64,000 nt of DNA. Source: Haemophilus parainfluenzae (GTDB lineage: Bacteria > Pseudomonadota > Gammaproteobacteria > Enterobacterales > Pasteurellaceae). Shown here piece after piece: positions 18,812 through 29,110 of this stretch (positions are counted from its first letter, which is position 1; every line of letters starts with the position of its first letter). Below the pieces are notes generated by a model, which ran no database searches, was not told the DNA's origin, and worked only from the letters and a program-made list of their open reading frames with translations. Location: positions 124,001 through 188,000 of the forward strand of contig NZ_QEPZ01000002.1 of the NCBI RefSeq assembly GCF_003253005.1. Reading direction: 5' to 3'. The position numbers and the translations under genes were made by a program.

Positions 18812-19453
18812 ATGTTAAAAATGAATGATTTGGTTAAGCTTAGTCAGACACCAAAATCCACGGTGCTGTACTATGTGAAAGAAGGTTTGTTGCCAGAACC
18901 ACTAAAAGATAAACCGAATTTTCATCTCTATGATGAATATTGTGTAGAGTTGCTTAGTTTTATTAAATATCTACAAAGCAATTTCAATGCGACGATTTCA
19001 CAAATTAAAGCACTTTTTGCTCATCCTCATTTTGATTGGAATAATCCTTATGAAAGCCTTATTGGATTATTGGATATCATCATGGGCGCTGAAAATGAAG
19101 TGTTCACTATTGAGCAATTATGTGAAGAATTTCATCTTTCTGCTAAACAAATCGAAGACATGGTAGCGGAAGGCTTATTGAATCCTCGTGACGGCATTTT
19201 TACAGCAAAAGAACGTGATATTTTGGCGATCTTGGCTCGTTGTGATGAAGCCGAAATGGAGGTAGTGAAAGCTTATTTAGCTGCAGCAAACATGTTAGCA
19301 GAAAAAGAGGTGAATGTGACTTTAGCGGCATTAGCTAATAGCGAACAAAAAGATGAAAAATTAAAACATTTATTTGATTTATTGTTGGTGTTAAAACCTT
19401 ATCTCTTGAATATGAAAACCTTTAATCTTTATCAAGCGGAGAGTGCGAAATGA
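18812..19453 (+). CDS. MerR-family transcriptional regulator
   Basis: This 213-residue protein begins with a MerR winged helix (MNDLVKLSQTPKSTVLYYVKEGLLPEP). A second helix-turn-helix-like segment (about 105-135, IEQLCEEFHLSAKQIEDMVAEGLLNP) follows, and the C-terminal half is unlike metal sensors: no cysteine cluster is visible. It overlaps the aas gene by 4 bp (ATGA), so the two are co-translated and it probably controls membrane-lipid repair through aas. The ligand is unknown. Confidence 0.8.
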   Translation: MLKMNDLVKLSQTPKSTVLYYVKEGLLPEPLKDKPNFHLYDEYCVELLSFIKYLQSNFNATISQIKALFAHPHFDWNNPYESLIGLLDIIMGAENEVFTIEQLCEEFHLSAKQIEDMVAEGLLNPRDGIFTAKERDILAILARCDEAEMEVVKAYLAAANMLAEKEVNVTLAALANSEQKDEKLKHLFDLLLVLKPYLLNMKTFNLYQAESAK

Positions 19454-22400
19454 AACTCTTAAAATATACTGGCTTTGTACCTTATTTGGCCATTGCCTTT
19501 ATTAATGCCAGTGTGGATTTGGCGCATAAAATTACCATTCAAAATGTATTACTGAAAAGTTTTTCAGGTGAGAGTTTGGTTGTTTTAACGGCATTAATTA
19601 ATGCGATGATTTTATTGCCGTTTATTTTCTTATTTTCGCCTTCGGCATTTATTAACGATAAATTTTCTCGCACCAATGTGATTCGTTATAGCAGTTTAGC
19701 GGCTGTGGTGATCAGTGCTGGGATTTTATTGAGTTATATGACGGGTATGTTTGCTATTTCCTTTGTACTGACATTGATTTTGGCAGCGCAAAGTGCGGTC
19801 TATTCTCCAGCCAAATATAGCATTATTAAATCAATTGTGGGCACTGAAAATATTGGTATGGCAAATGGTGTTATTCAAGCGCTTACTATTGTGGCCATTC
19901 TATTTAGTTCTTTTGCTTTTTCTTTCTTCTTTGAAGCGCATTATGTGGCATCAGATGATCCGAATGAAGTATTACAAAGTGTTTGGGTGATAGGTGTAGC
20001 ATTAGTATTACTGAGTGCACTAGAAGCCTATTTTGCGTTTAAAATCCCATTCTTTAATCAAGAAGCTGAAAATACGGATGGCCAGTTTGATATGAGAAAA
20101 TACCTTTCTTTAGGGTATTTAAAAGATAACGTTCGCACATTAAAAGCAGATCAAAATATTTGGTTGAGTGTTATTGGATTAAGCCTGTTTTGGGGCGTGT
20201 CACAAATTATTGTGGCGGCATTCCCTGCGCATTATAAAGCAATGTTCAATGAAGATAATGCTGTTGTCATTCAAGCGATTCTTGCGGTGAGCGGCATAGG
20301 GCTTGCGCTTGGTTCATATCTTGCTGGACGTGCTTCTCGTTTACATATTGAGTTAGGTATTGTTCCGCTTGGTGCATTGGGTATTTGTGTATCATTATTC
20401 TTCTTAACTCTCGCACAAAGTGGAGTGGTATTAGCACTTTGTTCTTTTATCTTTGGTTTCTCTGGCGGTTTATTAATCGTGCCACTAAATGCGACTATTC
20501 AGTATTTCGCACCAGAGAAAATCAGTGGCAAAATCATGGCAGGTAACAACTTTGTACAAAACGTGTTCATGGTGGTCTTTTTGCTATTAAGCATTGTTTT
20601 TGTACAACTTAATATTTCGACTCAAGGTTTATTCTTAGTGACTTCTGCTACATGTTTTGCTGCAAGTTTATATACCATGTCGAAAGTGCCTCATTTATTT
20701 ACGCGTTTATTCTTGCTCTTTGCATTAAAAGCGAATTACCGCTTTCATGTGGATGGGTTAAAAAATCTTCCACAAAGTGGTGGCGTGTTGTTATTAGGTA
20801 ACCATATTAGCTGGATTGACTGGTTAGTATTACAAGCGGCTAGCCCGCGTGCGATTAAATTTGTGATGTATCGTCCAATTTACAACAAATGGTATCTCAC
20901 TTGGTTCTTCCGTATTTTCAAAGTGATCCCAATTGGTGGCGGTTCAAGCCGTGAATCTATTGAAACCATTCGTGAATATTTAGCGCGTGGTGAAGTAGTG
21001 GCTTTATTCCCTGAAGGTCATATCAGCTATAACGGTCAAATCAATGAGTTCCAAAAAGGCTTTGAGCACGTATTAAAAGATTTAGAGAATGTGACGACTG
21101 TTCCTTTCTATTTACGTGGATTATGGGGCAGCAGCTTCTCCCGTGCGGATTCTTTCTATAAGAATTTAACTAAACGTCAAGGAAAACGTGAAATTTTAGT
21201 GGCATTTGGTAAACCAATTCATGGCTTTATTGATGCGACAGCGATGAAGCAAAAAGTACTCGAACTTTCTTTCTCCGTATGGGAAAAAGTTATGAGTAAA
21301 CGTAAACCGCTGATGCATCATTGGTTGAATTCAGCAAAATCGAATTTATTCAAAGAAGCGACCGTGGATGCACAAGGCACTAAATTGAATAACCTGAAAT
21401 TTATTGCTGCAGTACTAATGTTTGTGAAAACCTTGAAAGCTGCTTTAGGGAATGAAAAAAATATCGGTGTGTTATTACCAAGTTCATCAATCGGGGCAAT
21501 TATTAATATGACCCTAATGGTGATGGGCAAAGTACCGGTAAATTTAAACTACACGCTAAGCCCAGAAGTGATGGAAAAAGCGTTGAAAAAAGCCAATATT
21601 TCGCAAGTCATTACCTCTGAAAAATTCTTGGATAAGTTGAACGCAAAAGGTTTTGACTTTAGCCAAGTGATGGCTGATAAAGCCCTCTTTATGGAAAATT
21701 TAGGGAAATCGATCACCAAGGTTGATAAAGTGCGGTCATTTTTAACAGCATTTTTGGCGCCACAATGGTGGATTAAATTACGTTACTTTGCAGATGTAAG
21801 CTTGGAAGATAATGCAACCATTTTATTTAGTAGTGGCAGTGAAGGTGATCCAAAAGGCATTGAGTTAAGCCATAAAAACTTACTGACAAACATTAAACAG
21901 ATCGGTGAATTATTAAACTTCCACAAAGATGATGTGATTTTGAATTCCTTACCCATTTTCCACTCATTCGGCTTAACAGTAACAACTTTATTGCCATTGT
22001 GTGAAGGCATTAAAATGGTAAGTGTAGCGGATCCGACAGATGGGGCGACAGTAGGAAAAATGTGTGCTCGACATCGGGTGAGTATTTTATTCGGTACTTC
22101 AACTTTCTTTAGATTGTATGTACGCAATAAGAAATTCCATCCGTTAATGCTACAAAACGTGCGTATGGTTATTGCGGGTGCCGAAAAATTGAAAGCCGAT
22201 GTAAAAGAAGCCTTCAAACTTAAATTTGGCTTGGACATTTACGAAGGCTATGGCGCAACTGAAACAGCACCGGTAGCTAGTGTAAATATGCCTAATTTAC
22301 TTGATCCGGAAACCTTACAAGAATTTACCTTCAATCAAGCTGGTACAGTCGGCATGCCATTACCAGGCACCATTATTAAAATTGTGGATCCGGAAAGCTT

Positions 22401-22899
22401 GCAAGAATTACCAGTCGGCGAAGACGGTTTGATCTTGATTGGTGGTGGACAAGTCATGAAAGGTTATTTGAATGCACCAGAAAAAACAGCAGAAGTGATT
22501 GTTGAAATTGACGGTGTACGTTATTACAAAACTGGTGATAAAGGCCATATCGATCATAACAGCTTTATTACCATTGTGGATCGTTATTCTCGATTTGCTA
22601 AGGTCGGCGGTGAAATGATTAGCCTTGGCAGCGTGGAAGAGAAACTTTCACAAGTATTTGATGAGGAAAATCAATTTGTTGCCGTTGCCTTGAGCGATGA
22701 TAAAAAAGGCGAGAGCATTGTACTTTTAATCAAATCTGCACTTTCTTTAGATGAGATTAATGAACGTATTAAAGGATTAAATGTACCGCCGATTATGCTC
22801 CCAAGCCAAGTCTTCTTAGTGGATGAAATTCCGATGCTAGGAAGTGGTAAAGTGGATTTCAAAGGTGCGAAGAATTTAGCCATGAATTTGGTTAAGTAA
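19450..22899 (+). CDS. aas: Fused lysophospholipid transporter / acyltransferase / acyl-ACP synthetase
   Basis: This 1149-residue protein joins three units. Residues 1 to about 410 are an MFS permease like LplT. About 430-620 is a PlsC-type acyltransferase (NHISWIDW, an H-x4-D motif, near residue 450, and FPEGHIS). About 650-1149 is an AMP-forming ligase (FSSGSEGDPKGIELSH near residue 790, GYGATETAP, YKTGDKG). In E. coli, LplT (flippase) and Aas (acyltransferase-ligase, 719 residues) are separate neighbours that import and reacylate lysophosphatidylethanolamine; here all are in one chain. It ends in a bidirectional terminator. Confidence 0.92.
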   Translation: MKLLKYTGFVPYLAIAFINASVDLAHKITIQNVLLKSFSGESLVVLTALINAMILLPFIFLFSPSAFINDKFSRTNVIRYSSLAAVVISAGILLSYMTGMFAISFVLTLILAAQSAVYSPAKYSIIKSIVGTENIGMANGVIQALTIVAILFSSFAFSFFFEAHYVASDDPNEVLQSVWVIGVALVLLSALEAYFAFKIPFFNQEAENTDGQFDMRKYLSLGYLKDNVRTLKADQNIWLSVIGLSLFWGVSQIIVAAFPAHYKAMFNEDNAVVIQAILAVSGIGLALGSYLAGRASRLHIELGIVPLGALGICVSLFFLTLAQSGVVLALCSFIFGFSGGLLIVPLNATIQYFAPEKISGKIMAGNNFVQNVFMVVFLLLSIVFVQLNISTQGLFLVTSATCFAASLYTMSKVPHLFTRLFLLFALKANYRFHVDGLKNLPQSGGVLLLGNHISWIDWLVLQAASPRAIKFVMYRPIYNKWYLTWFFRIFKVIPIGGGSSRESIETIREYLARGEVVALFPEGHISYNGQINEFQKGFEHVLKDLENVTTVPFYLRGLWGSSFSRADSFYKNLTKRQGKREILVAFGKPIHGFIDATAMKQKVLELSFSVWEKVMSKRKPLMHHWLNSAKSNLFKEATVDAQGTKLNNLKFIAAVLMFVKTLKAALGNEKNIGVLLPSSSIGAIINMTLMVMGKVPVNLNYTLSPEVMEKALKKANISQVITSEKFLDKLNAKGFDFSQVMADKALFMENLGKSITKVDKVRSFLTAFLAPQWWIKLRYFADVSLEDNATILFSSGSEGDPKGIELSHKNLLTNIKQIGELLNFHKDDVILNSLPIFHSFGLTVTTLLPLCEGIKMVSVADPTDGATVGKMCARHRVSILFGTSTFFRLYVRNKKFHPLMLQNVRMVIAGAEKLKADVKEAFKLKFGLDIYEGYGATETAPVASVNMPNLLDPETLQEFTFNQAGTVGMPLPGTIIKIVDPESLQELPVGEDGLILIGGGQVMKGYLNAPEKTAEVIVEIDGVRYYKTGDKGHIDHNSFITIVDRYSRFAKVGGEMISLGSVEEKLSQVFDEENQFVAVALSDDKKGESIVLLIKSALSLDEINERIKGLNVPPIMLPSQVFLVDEIPMLGSGKVDFKGAKNLAMNLVK

Positions 22900-22916
22900 A
22901 GAAAATCGTAATAAAT

Positions 22917-22952
22917 AAAAGAGCGGTCAATTTGATTTGACCGCTCTTTTTA
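22917..22952. terminator. Bidirectional terminator between aas and ilvE
   Basis: GAGCGGTCAA/TTGACCGCTC stem with A-tract before and T-tract after, between convergent genes. Confidence 0.85.
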
Positions 22953-22968
22953 TTGATAGATAAATAAA

Positions 22969-24000
22969 TTATTCTACTTTTACAATCCAGCCTTCAGGTG
23001 CTTCCACATCACCGAATTGGATACCGGTTAACTCGTTGTAAAGCTTACGTGTAACAGGACCTACTTCAGTTTCTGAATAGAACACGTGGAATTTGCCTTT
23101 GTGTTGAATACCGCCTACTGGCGTAATCACTGCGGCAGTACCACAAGCTCCTGCTTCAGCAAATTGATCAAGTTGATCGATATACACGTCACCTTCAATG
23201 GCTTCCATACCTAAACGTTCTTTTGCAATGTGAAGTAATGAGTATTTAGTTATACTTGGTAAAATAGATTCAGATGCTGGTGTGATAAATTTATTATCTT
23301 TGGTGATACCAAAGAAGTTTGCCGCACCCACTTCTTCAATTTTAGTATGTGTTTTTGGATCGAGATAGATCGCATCAGCGAATTTACGTTCTGGCGTACC
23401 TTCTTCTGCGGCTAGTTCATGTGGAAGCAAACTTGCTGCATAGTTACCACCTACTTTTACACCACCAGTACCCATAGGTGCAGCGCGGTCGTAATCAGTC
23501 GTAATGAAGTTAGATGGTGCTAAACCACCTTTGAAATAAGCGCCAACAGGGCAGCAGAATACAGAGAAAATAAATTCAGGTGCGGTTTTTACACCGATAT
23601 TTGCGCCGGTCCCAAAGAGAAATGGACGTAAATATAATGTTGCGCCAGATCCGTAAGGACCTAACCATTCTTGGTTTGCTTTCACCACTTCTTTACAAGC
23701 ACGGATAAATAATTCTGTTGGCACTTGTGGCATTAATAAGCGATCAGACGTGTGTTGCATGCGTTTTGCATTTTGATCTGGACGGAATAGATTGATTGAA
23801 CCGTCTTTACAACGATAGGCTTTTAAGCCTTCAAAGCATTGTTGGCCGTAGTGAATTGCAGTTGAGCCTTCATGGATATGTAGCATATTATCAGTGGTCA
23901 GTTTACCTTCATCCCATTTACCATCTTTCCAATGTGCGATGAATCGGTAATCTGTTTTGATATAACTAAATCCAAGATTGTTCCAGTCTAAGTCTTTCAT
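22969..24000 (-). CDS. ilvE: Branched-chain amino acid aminotransferase
   Basis: This 343-residue PLP fold-type IV aminotransferase catalyses the last step of Ile, Leu and Val synthesis. It is the longer type (as in H. influenzae), with [11 protein letters not shown] near residue 55 and PLP Lys182 in [10 protein letters not shown]. No other ilv genes are adjacent. The gcvB RNA gene and its terminator lie upstream on the same strand, so ilvE must be transcribed from the roughly 180 bp between that terminator and its start, where I see no clear consensus promoter. Confidence 0.95.
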   Translation of the reverse strand: MKDLDWNNLGFSYIKTDYRFIAHWKDGKWDEGKLTTDNMLHIHEGSTAIHYGQQCFEGLKAYRCKDGSINLFRPDQNAKRMQHTSDRLLMPQVPTELFIRACKEVVKANQEWLGPYGSGATLYLRPFLFGTGANIGVKTAPEFIFSVFCCPVGAYFKGGLAPSNFITTDYDRAAPMGTGGVKVGGNYAASLLPHELAAEEGTPERKFADAIYLDPKTHTKIEEVGAANFFGITKDNKFITPASESILPSITKYSLLHIAKERLGMEAIEGDVYIDQLDQFAEAGACGTAAVITPVGGIQHKGKFHVFYSETEVGPVTRKLYNELTGIQFGDVEAPEGWIVKVE

Positions 24001-24183
24001 TTTGCTTCCTTAATTTGTATAAATAATTTTATGAATGGAAATGCAGTTAATCTACACCATTACGATAACTATGAAAACCTTTAAACACAAAAATATTGTG
24101 ATTTCTCAAAATTTTTATTGGATTTTCAAATTTGTGAAGTTGATCAGGAAATAAAATTTTGCTTATGTTAGAATGCCAGGAAT

Positions 24184-24358
24184 AAAAAAACGCCGCTCGA
24201 AACGAGCAGCGCCTAACCAGAATGGTTTAATATATACAGGAAGTAAATGAGTAACTTAATTGTTACTCCAGTTCGGAGAACCGAACTATATGCAAACACA
24301 ACATCATACTTAAGTCTGAAACTCATTAACTTGTAAGGAATTACCAATCATTAAGTAT
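24184..24358 (-). ncRNA. gcvB: GcvB small regulatory RNA
   Basis: The minus-strand transcript of about 175 nt is divergent from gcvA, as in E. coli. It opens with a long stem (CATACTTAA/TTAAGTATG, 24360-24305). The GU-rich R1 seed follows (GATGTTGTGTTTGCA, minus strand of 24305-24291), then stems AGTTCGG/CCGAACT and GAGTAAC/GTTACTC. Next comes the R2 seed ACTTCCTGTA (minus strand, within 24248-24229), and a GC-rich intrinsic terminator ending in seven U (24190-24184). GcvB with Hfq represses many amino-acid and peptide transporter mRNAs. Seeds, order of stems and neighbour all agree with E. coli GcvB; the 5' end is predicted from the promoter. Confidence 0.9.
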
Positions 24359-24364
24359 GGGTGT

Positions 24365-24393
24365 ATTGTAGGTAGAAGGTGATGGAAGGACAA
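24365..24393 (-). promoter_or_regulatory. Promoter of gcvB
   Basis: On the minus strand TTGTCC (24393-24388), a 17-bp spacer and TACAAT (24370-24365). A CTAAT motif, the core of GcvA sites in E. coli, lies upstream at 24426-24430, which fits activation by GcvA. Confidence 0.6.
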
Positions 24394-24482
24394 ATGATGT
24401 TTTTTTATTTGACGCATAAAAAAAACTAATCCGAATTGAATCTTCATTATTATAAACTAAAATTTAGCTGTTGGGAAGAATT

Positions 24483-25376
24483 ATGTATAAACGTTTGCCT
24501 CCCTTGAATTCATTGAAGTCTTTCGAGTCTGCTGCACGACATTTAAGCTTCACAAAAGCGGCAGATGAACTTTTTGTGACACAAGCCGCAGTGAGCCATC
24601 AAATTAAATTATTAGAAGATTTTTTAGGTGTTGAGCTTTTTATTCGTAAAAATCGTTCACTCGAATTGACGGAATTTGGGAAAGCCTACTTTGTTGATAT
24701 CAATAGAATATTACGAAAATTAAATGAAGCAACCGAACGTTTATTAACACTTAAAGCAGAGCCACATTTGGCAATTAGTGTACCACAAACCTTTGGTATT
24801 CAATGGCTTGTGCCACATTTGAGTGATTTTAATAAGCAACACCCTGAAATTGAGGTACGCTTGAAGGGCGTCGATCAAGATGAAGGTTTATTGAATAAAG
24901 AAATTGATATTGCCATTTATTATGGAAAAGGTGATTGGGAAAATTTACAGGTCGATCGTTTAGGCGAAGAAAACCTCGTGATTTTAGCCGCGCCTTCATT
25001 GCTTGAGAAAATACCAGTAAGTTGTCCTAATGATTTGAAAAAGCATACGCTGATTCACACGCATACCCGAGATAACTGGCAAGCGATGGCGGATTATCTC
25101 AAATTAGATGATTTGAATATTCAGCAAGGTCCGTTATTTAGCCACACCTTTATGGTATTGCAAGCAGCTGTTCATGGGCAGGGTATTGCGTTAGCTAATC
25201 GTATTTTGGCTCAGCAAGAAATTGAAAACGGTCATTTGCAAATTGTGTTACCAACCGAATTGCGGGATCCAAAATCATTCTATGTGGTCAATCATTTAGA
25301 TCGTTTAGATGATGAACAAATTCAAGCCTTTAGAAAATGGATTAAAGATTCAATTAAATTAGGAAAACATGAATAA
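24483..25376 (+). CDS. gcvA: LysR-family glycine cleavage regulator GcvA
   Basis: This LysR regulator of about 297 residues has the N-terminal helix-turn-helix ([37 protein letters not shown]) nearly as in E. coli GcvA, and the effector domain closes similarly ([21 protein letters not shown]). The frame can be extended to a TTG at 24471, but ATG 24483 gives the conserved MYKRLPPL start with GGGAAG upstream. GcvA controls the glycine cleavage genes and activates gcvB, which lies divergently here. The 3' end overlaps rlmM by 8 bp. Confidence 0.93.
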   Translation: MYKRLPPLNSLKSFESAARHLSFTKAADELFVTQAAVSHQIKLLEDFLGVELFIRKNRSLELTEFGKAYFVDINRILRKLNEATERLLTLKAEPHLAISVPQTFGIQWLVPHLSDFNKQHPEIEVRLKGVDQDEGLLNKEIDIAIYYGKGDWENLQVDRLGEENLVILAAPSLLEKIPVSCPNDLKKHTLIHTHTRDNWQAMADYLKLDDLNIQQGPLFSHTFMVLQAAVHGQGIALANRILAQQEIENGHLQIVLPTELRDPKSFYVVNHLDRLDDEQIQAFRKWIKDSIKLGKHE

Positions 25377-26457
25377 ATTAGCCTTATATTGTCGAATTGG
25401 CTTTGAAAAAGAAGTCGCCGCAGAAATTACTGACCAAGCCTCTGAGCATGGCATATTTGGTTTTGCTCGCGTAGTAGAAAACAGCGGCTATGTCATTTTT
25501 GAATGTTATCAACCGGGTGATGCAGATCGTTTAGCGCGAGAAATCCCTTTTAATCGTTTGATTTTTGCGCGTCAAATGATCGTTGTGTCAGATCTCTTAG
25601 AAAATCTCGAGCCTCAAGATCGTATCTCGCCAATTATGGCTCAATATAAAAGCATAGCAGAAGACATTAATCTTAAGCAAGCGGTAGAGTTATTTGTCGA
25701 AACAGCAGATACGAATGAAGCCAAAGAGCTTTCGACATTTTGCCGAAAATTTACCGTTCCGTTACGCCAAGCGTTGAAAAAACAAGGTTGGTTACAAGGT
25801 AAGCCGAATGCAAAGCGCGGTCAGATTTTACATTGTTTTTTTATTCAGCCGAATTGCTGCTATGTAGGGTATTCTTATCTTGGCAATAACTCTACTCATT
25901 TTATGGGGATACCACGTTTGAAATTCCCAGCGGATGCGCCAAGTCGTTCAACTTTAAAATTGGAAGAAGCGATTTTAACCTTTATTCCTCGAAATGAAGA
26001 AAGTAAACGCTTAAATGAAAATATGGTTGGCGTTGATCTCGGAGCTTGCCCTGGCGGCTGGACTTATCAATTAGTGAAGCGTGGTTTATTTGTGTATGCG
26101 GTCGATCACGGTAAAATGGCTGCCAGTTTGCATGATACCGGTAGAATAGAACATTGCCCAGAAGACGGATTTAAATTCCAACCACCAAAACGCAAGCATA
26201 TTGATTGGCTTGTGTGTGACATGGTGGAGCAACCAAGTCGAATTGCGAATTTAATGGGAAAATGGTTGATTAACGGCTGGTGCCGAGAAACCATTTTCAA
26301 TTTAAAATTGCCAATGAAAAAACGCTATCAAGAAGTGATGTTGTGCTTAGAAAATCTTGCAGTGATGTTGGCAGAAAAAGAACTGGAATTTGATATTCAG
26401 GCTAAGCATTTGTATCACGATCGCGAAGAGATTACGGTGCATATTGCATTAAAATAG
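25369..26457 (+). CDS. rlmM: 23S rRNA C2498 2'-O-ribose methyltransferase
   Basis: This 362-residue protein has an N-terminal THUMP-like region and a C-terminal Rossmann methyltransferase domain. The SAM motif is [20 protein letters not shown] (near residue 220), followed by the catalytic-region VCDMVEQP. It methylates C2498 of 23S rRNA. gcvA-rlmM adjacency is the same in E. coli; the 8-bp overlap with gcvA implies coupled translation. Confidence 0.94.
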   Translation: MNKLALYCRIGFEKEVAAEITDQASEHGIFGFARVVENSGYVIFECYQPGDADRLAREIPFNRLIFARQMIVVSDLLENLEPQDRISPIMAQYKSIAEDINLKQAVELFVETADTNEAKELSTFCRKFTVPLRQALKKQGWLQGKPNAKRGQILHCFFIQPNCCYVGYSYLGNNSTHFMGIPRLKFPADAPSRSTLKLEEAILTFIPRNEESKRLNENMVGVDLGACPGGWTYQLVKRGLFVYAVDHGKMAASLHDTGRIEHCPEDGFKFQPPKRKHIDWLVCDMVEQPSRIANLMGKWLINGWCRETIFNLKLPMKKRYQEVMLCLENLAVMLAEKELEFDIQAKHLYHDREEITVHIALK

Positions 26458-26465
26458 AAAAGCAA

Positions 26466-26506
26466 AGAGCGGTCAAAAAACATTGAATTTTTTGATCGTT
26501 CTTTTA
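26466..26506. terminator. Bidirectional terminator between rlmM and cmoB
   Basis: AGAGCGGTCAAAAAA pairs with TTTTTTGATCGTTCT (two wobbles) and is followed by TTTTATTT, between convergent genes. Confidence 0.7.
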
Positions 26507-26515
26507 TTTAAGCAA

Positions 26516-27481
26516 TTATTTATTGGCTAAAATCACTGCGCGAGTTGGGGCTTGATAGCCTTCAATAGTTTTGCTGTGATCATTTAGATCTAAGAAATCA
26601 ATCAAACTTTCATTTTCTAACCAATCCGTTTTACGCTGTTCTTCTAATGTTGTGGTGGCGACATCCACACAACGCACATTAGTAAAGCCGACTTTTTCCA
26701 ACCAATTAATGAGTGCAGCAGCAGAAGGAATAAAATATACGTTCTTCATTTTTGCATAGCGATCTGAAGGTACTAATACCGTATTGACATCGCCATCAAC
26801 TATTAAGGTTTCTAAGACGAGCTCGCCACCTTTTACTAATTGATTTTTTAGTTGAGTGAGATGATCAAGCGGCGATTTACGATGATAGAGCACACCCATT
26901 GAGAATACCGTATCAAATGCCGCAAGTGGTTGCATTTCTTCAATGCCTAATGGGATTAAGTTAGCTCGTCGATCATTATTTAATAATTTTCGAACGGCCT
27001 CAAATTGGCAAAGGAAAAGTTCGGTTGGATCAATACCCACCACCATTTTTGCACCTTCACCAACCATGCGCCACATATGGTAGCCACTACCGCAACCCAC
27101 ATCTAAAATGGTGCGATCTTTTAATGGTGCAAGATGAGGCAAAACACGATCCCATTTGAAATCAGAACGCCATTCGCAATCCACGTGAATATCAAATAAA
27201 TGATAAGGTCCTTTTCGCCACGGCATCAATTGCTTCAAATGATGGATAATACGTTGTTTTTCGCCTTCCGAAAGTGGGGAAGTGCGGTCTGATTTCACGG
27301 CATTTTTTAAATCAATAGTATCTGCCTGCAAATCAGGGAGAAAATCTACGATTTTTGACCATTTGGCATAATCACTATGGGTTTGTTTTTCCCATTCTTT
27401 TAACTGCAAAGGCAACGTTTCTAGCCAAGCAGATAAATTGGTGGTGGCAATTTGCTGATAAAAAGGACGAAAATCAATCAT
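26516..27481 (-). CDS. cmoB: tRNA U34 carboxymethyltransferase
   Basis: This 321-residue class I methyltransferase has the CmoB pattern: an N-terminal helical part ending in [23 protein letters not shown], then the cofactor loop [20 protein letters not shown] near residue 125. CmoB transfers a carboxymethyl group from carboxy-SAM to 5-hydroxyuridine at tRNA position 34. The CmoA partner is not in the window. Its ATG overlaps the putP stop in TAATG. Confidence 0.95.
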   Translation of the reverse strand: MIDFRPFYQQIATTNLSAWLETLPLQLKEWEKQTHSDYAKWSKIVDFLPDLQADTIDLKNAVKSDRTSPLSEGEKQRIIHHLKQLMPWRKGPYHLFDIHVDCEWRSDFKWDRVLPHLAPLKDRTILDVGCGSGYHMWRMVGEGAKMVVGIDPTELFLCQFEAVRKLLNNDRRANLIPLGIEEMQPLAAFDTVFSMGVLYHRKSPLDHLTQLKNQLVKGGELVLETLIVDGDVNTVLVPSDRYAKMKNVYFIPSAAALINWLEKVGFTNVRCVDVATTTLEEQRKTDWLENESLIDFLDLNDHSKTIEGYQAPTRAVILANK

Positions 27482-28995
27482 TATTTTGCTTCCTTATAGG
27501 CTTTTTCGGCTTTCTCAAAGGTTTCTTTAACTTCATTTTCTGGTTCGGCAGAAAGGAGAGAAACCACAATAATTGCAAGGCTAGCAAGCGTAAAACCTGG
27601 GATCATTTCATAGACGTTAAACCACTCACTGGTTTTAGGAATCACATATTTCCAAGAAAATACGACGGTAGCCCCCACAATCATTCCAATTAAAGCTGCA
27701 GAAGAAGTCATACGTTTCCAAAATAAGGAGAAAAGCACCACAGGACCAAATGCTGAACCAAATCCTGCCCAGGCAAATTCAACGAGTTTTAGTACTTTGC
27801 TGTTTTCATCTTGCGCAATCCAAATGGCGATAGCGGCAATAACTAAAACCATTGCACGACCTAACCAAACTAATTCTTTTTCAGCGGCTTTTGGGCGAAT
27901 AAACCCTTTATAAAAATCTTCAGTAATAGAGCTTGAAGAAATTAATAATTGTGCGGAAAGTGTGCTCATTACCGCTGCCAAAATTGCAGAAAGCAGAATA
28001 CCGGCAATCCATGGATTAAAGAGCAATTTAGCCAGTTCAATAAACACTTGTTCTGGTTCATTATTTACTACGCCCGCAACATCAGGATTCGCAAAGAAAT
28101 AAGGGATACCGAAGAAACCGATACCGATAGCACCTGCTAAGCAAATCACCATCCACGTCATACTAATACGGCGTGCTTTGATTAATGATTTTACTGAATA
28201 AGCCGCCATAAAACGCGCAAGGATATGCGGTTGACCAAAATAACCTAAGCCCCAAGCCGCTAAACTTAATAAACCTAATGGCGTGGTAGAACTAAATAAA
28301 TCGGTAAAGTCTTTACTTGCAGCAATTTCAGCTTGATGGAGTACTTCCGTAAATTGTGATGTATCGCCCAAACTTAAAAAGATGAAGAGTGGCGTTAAAA
28401 TTAAGGCAAAAATCATCAAAGTAGCTTGAATGGTATCAGTCCAACTTACCGCTAAAAATCCACCGATAAAGGTATAAATAATCGTCGCTAATGCGCCGTA
28501 CCAAATGGCGGTGGAGTAGTCGACTGAGAATAGGTTTTGGAATAATTTAGCACCCGCAACCACACCTGAAGCACAGTAAATCGTGAAGAATACTAAGATG
28601 ATTGATGCAGACACAATTTTTAAGAGATGATGATTTGTACCAAAGCGATGGTGGAAATATTCTGGTAATGTGAGCGCATTGTTGTTAAATTCGGTATAAA
28701 TTCGTAAGCGACCCGCCACGAGCAACCAGTTAAAATAAGCTCCAAGGATTAAACCAATGGCGATCCAACCTTCTACTAGGCCAGATACATATACCGCACC
28801 TGGCAAGCCCATTAATAGCCAGCCTGACATATCAGATGCGCCTGCAGACATGGCGGTCACAAAACTACCGAGTTTACGGCCGCCTAAAATGTAATCGGAT
28901 AAGTTGTTTGTATAATAATAGGCAAGGACACCGATTAAAATCATGCCGAAAATATAAATACTAAAAGTAATAAGTGTTGGGTCTAAACCAAACAT
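27481..28995 (-). CDS. putP: Sodium/proline symporter
   Basis: This 504-residue sodium:solute symporter with about 13 transmembrane segments has the PutP signatures: [29 protein letters not shown] near the N-terminus and a late [21 protein letters not shown]. The frame extends four codons to 29007, but I choose ATG 28995 ([11 protein letters not shown]), which matches H. influenzae PutP as I recall. There is no putA beside it. Its TAA overlaps the cmoB start by one base. Confidence 0.92.
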   Translation of the reverse strand: MFGLDPTLITFSIYIFGMILIGVLAYYYTNNLSDYILGGRKLGSFVTAMSAGASDMSGWLLMGLPGAVYVSGLVEGWIAIGLILGAYFNWLLVAGRLRIYTEFNNNALTLPEYFHHRFGTNHHLLKIVSASIILVFFTIYCASGVVAGAKLFQNLFSVDYSTAIWYGALATIIYTFIGGFLAVSWTDTIQATLMIFALILTPLFIFLSLGDTSQFTEVLHQAEIAASKDFTDLFSSTTPLGLLSLAAWGLGYFGQPHILARFMAAYSVKSLIKARRISMTWMVICLAGAIGIGFFGIPYFFANPDVAGVVNNEPEQVFIELAKLLFNPWIAGILLSAILAAVMSTLSAQLLISSSSITEDFYKGFIRPKAAEKELVWLGRAMVLVIAAIAIWIAQDENSKVLKLVEFAWAGFGSAFGPVVLFSLFWKRMTSSAALIGMIVGATVVFSWKYVIPKTSEWFNVYEMIPGFTLASLAIIVVSLLSAEPENEVKETFEKAEKAYKEAK

Positions 28996-29110
28996 TAAGT
29001 ACCCCAAAAAGTCATGAAAATTTGAGAAAGGTCATATTTTACCTTATTTGGGTCTATTATTCTATTTTCCTTTTCGATAGACTTATATCATTAAAACTAA
29101 GGTCGAAAAA

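Noticed and set aside
21783-22238. Minus-strand frame of 151 codons inside aas
   Set aside because: It lies antisense to the conserved AMP-ligase domain and has no family features.
24304-24418. Minus-strand reading frame with several histidines (starting MRQIKKHH) followed by a terminator upstream of ilvE, like an amino-acid attenuator leader peptide
   Set aside because: The stretch spans the gcvB promoter and 5' stem. GcvB R1/R2 seeds, stem order and divergent gcvA explain the structure better, and histidine is not the expected amino acid for ilvE.
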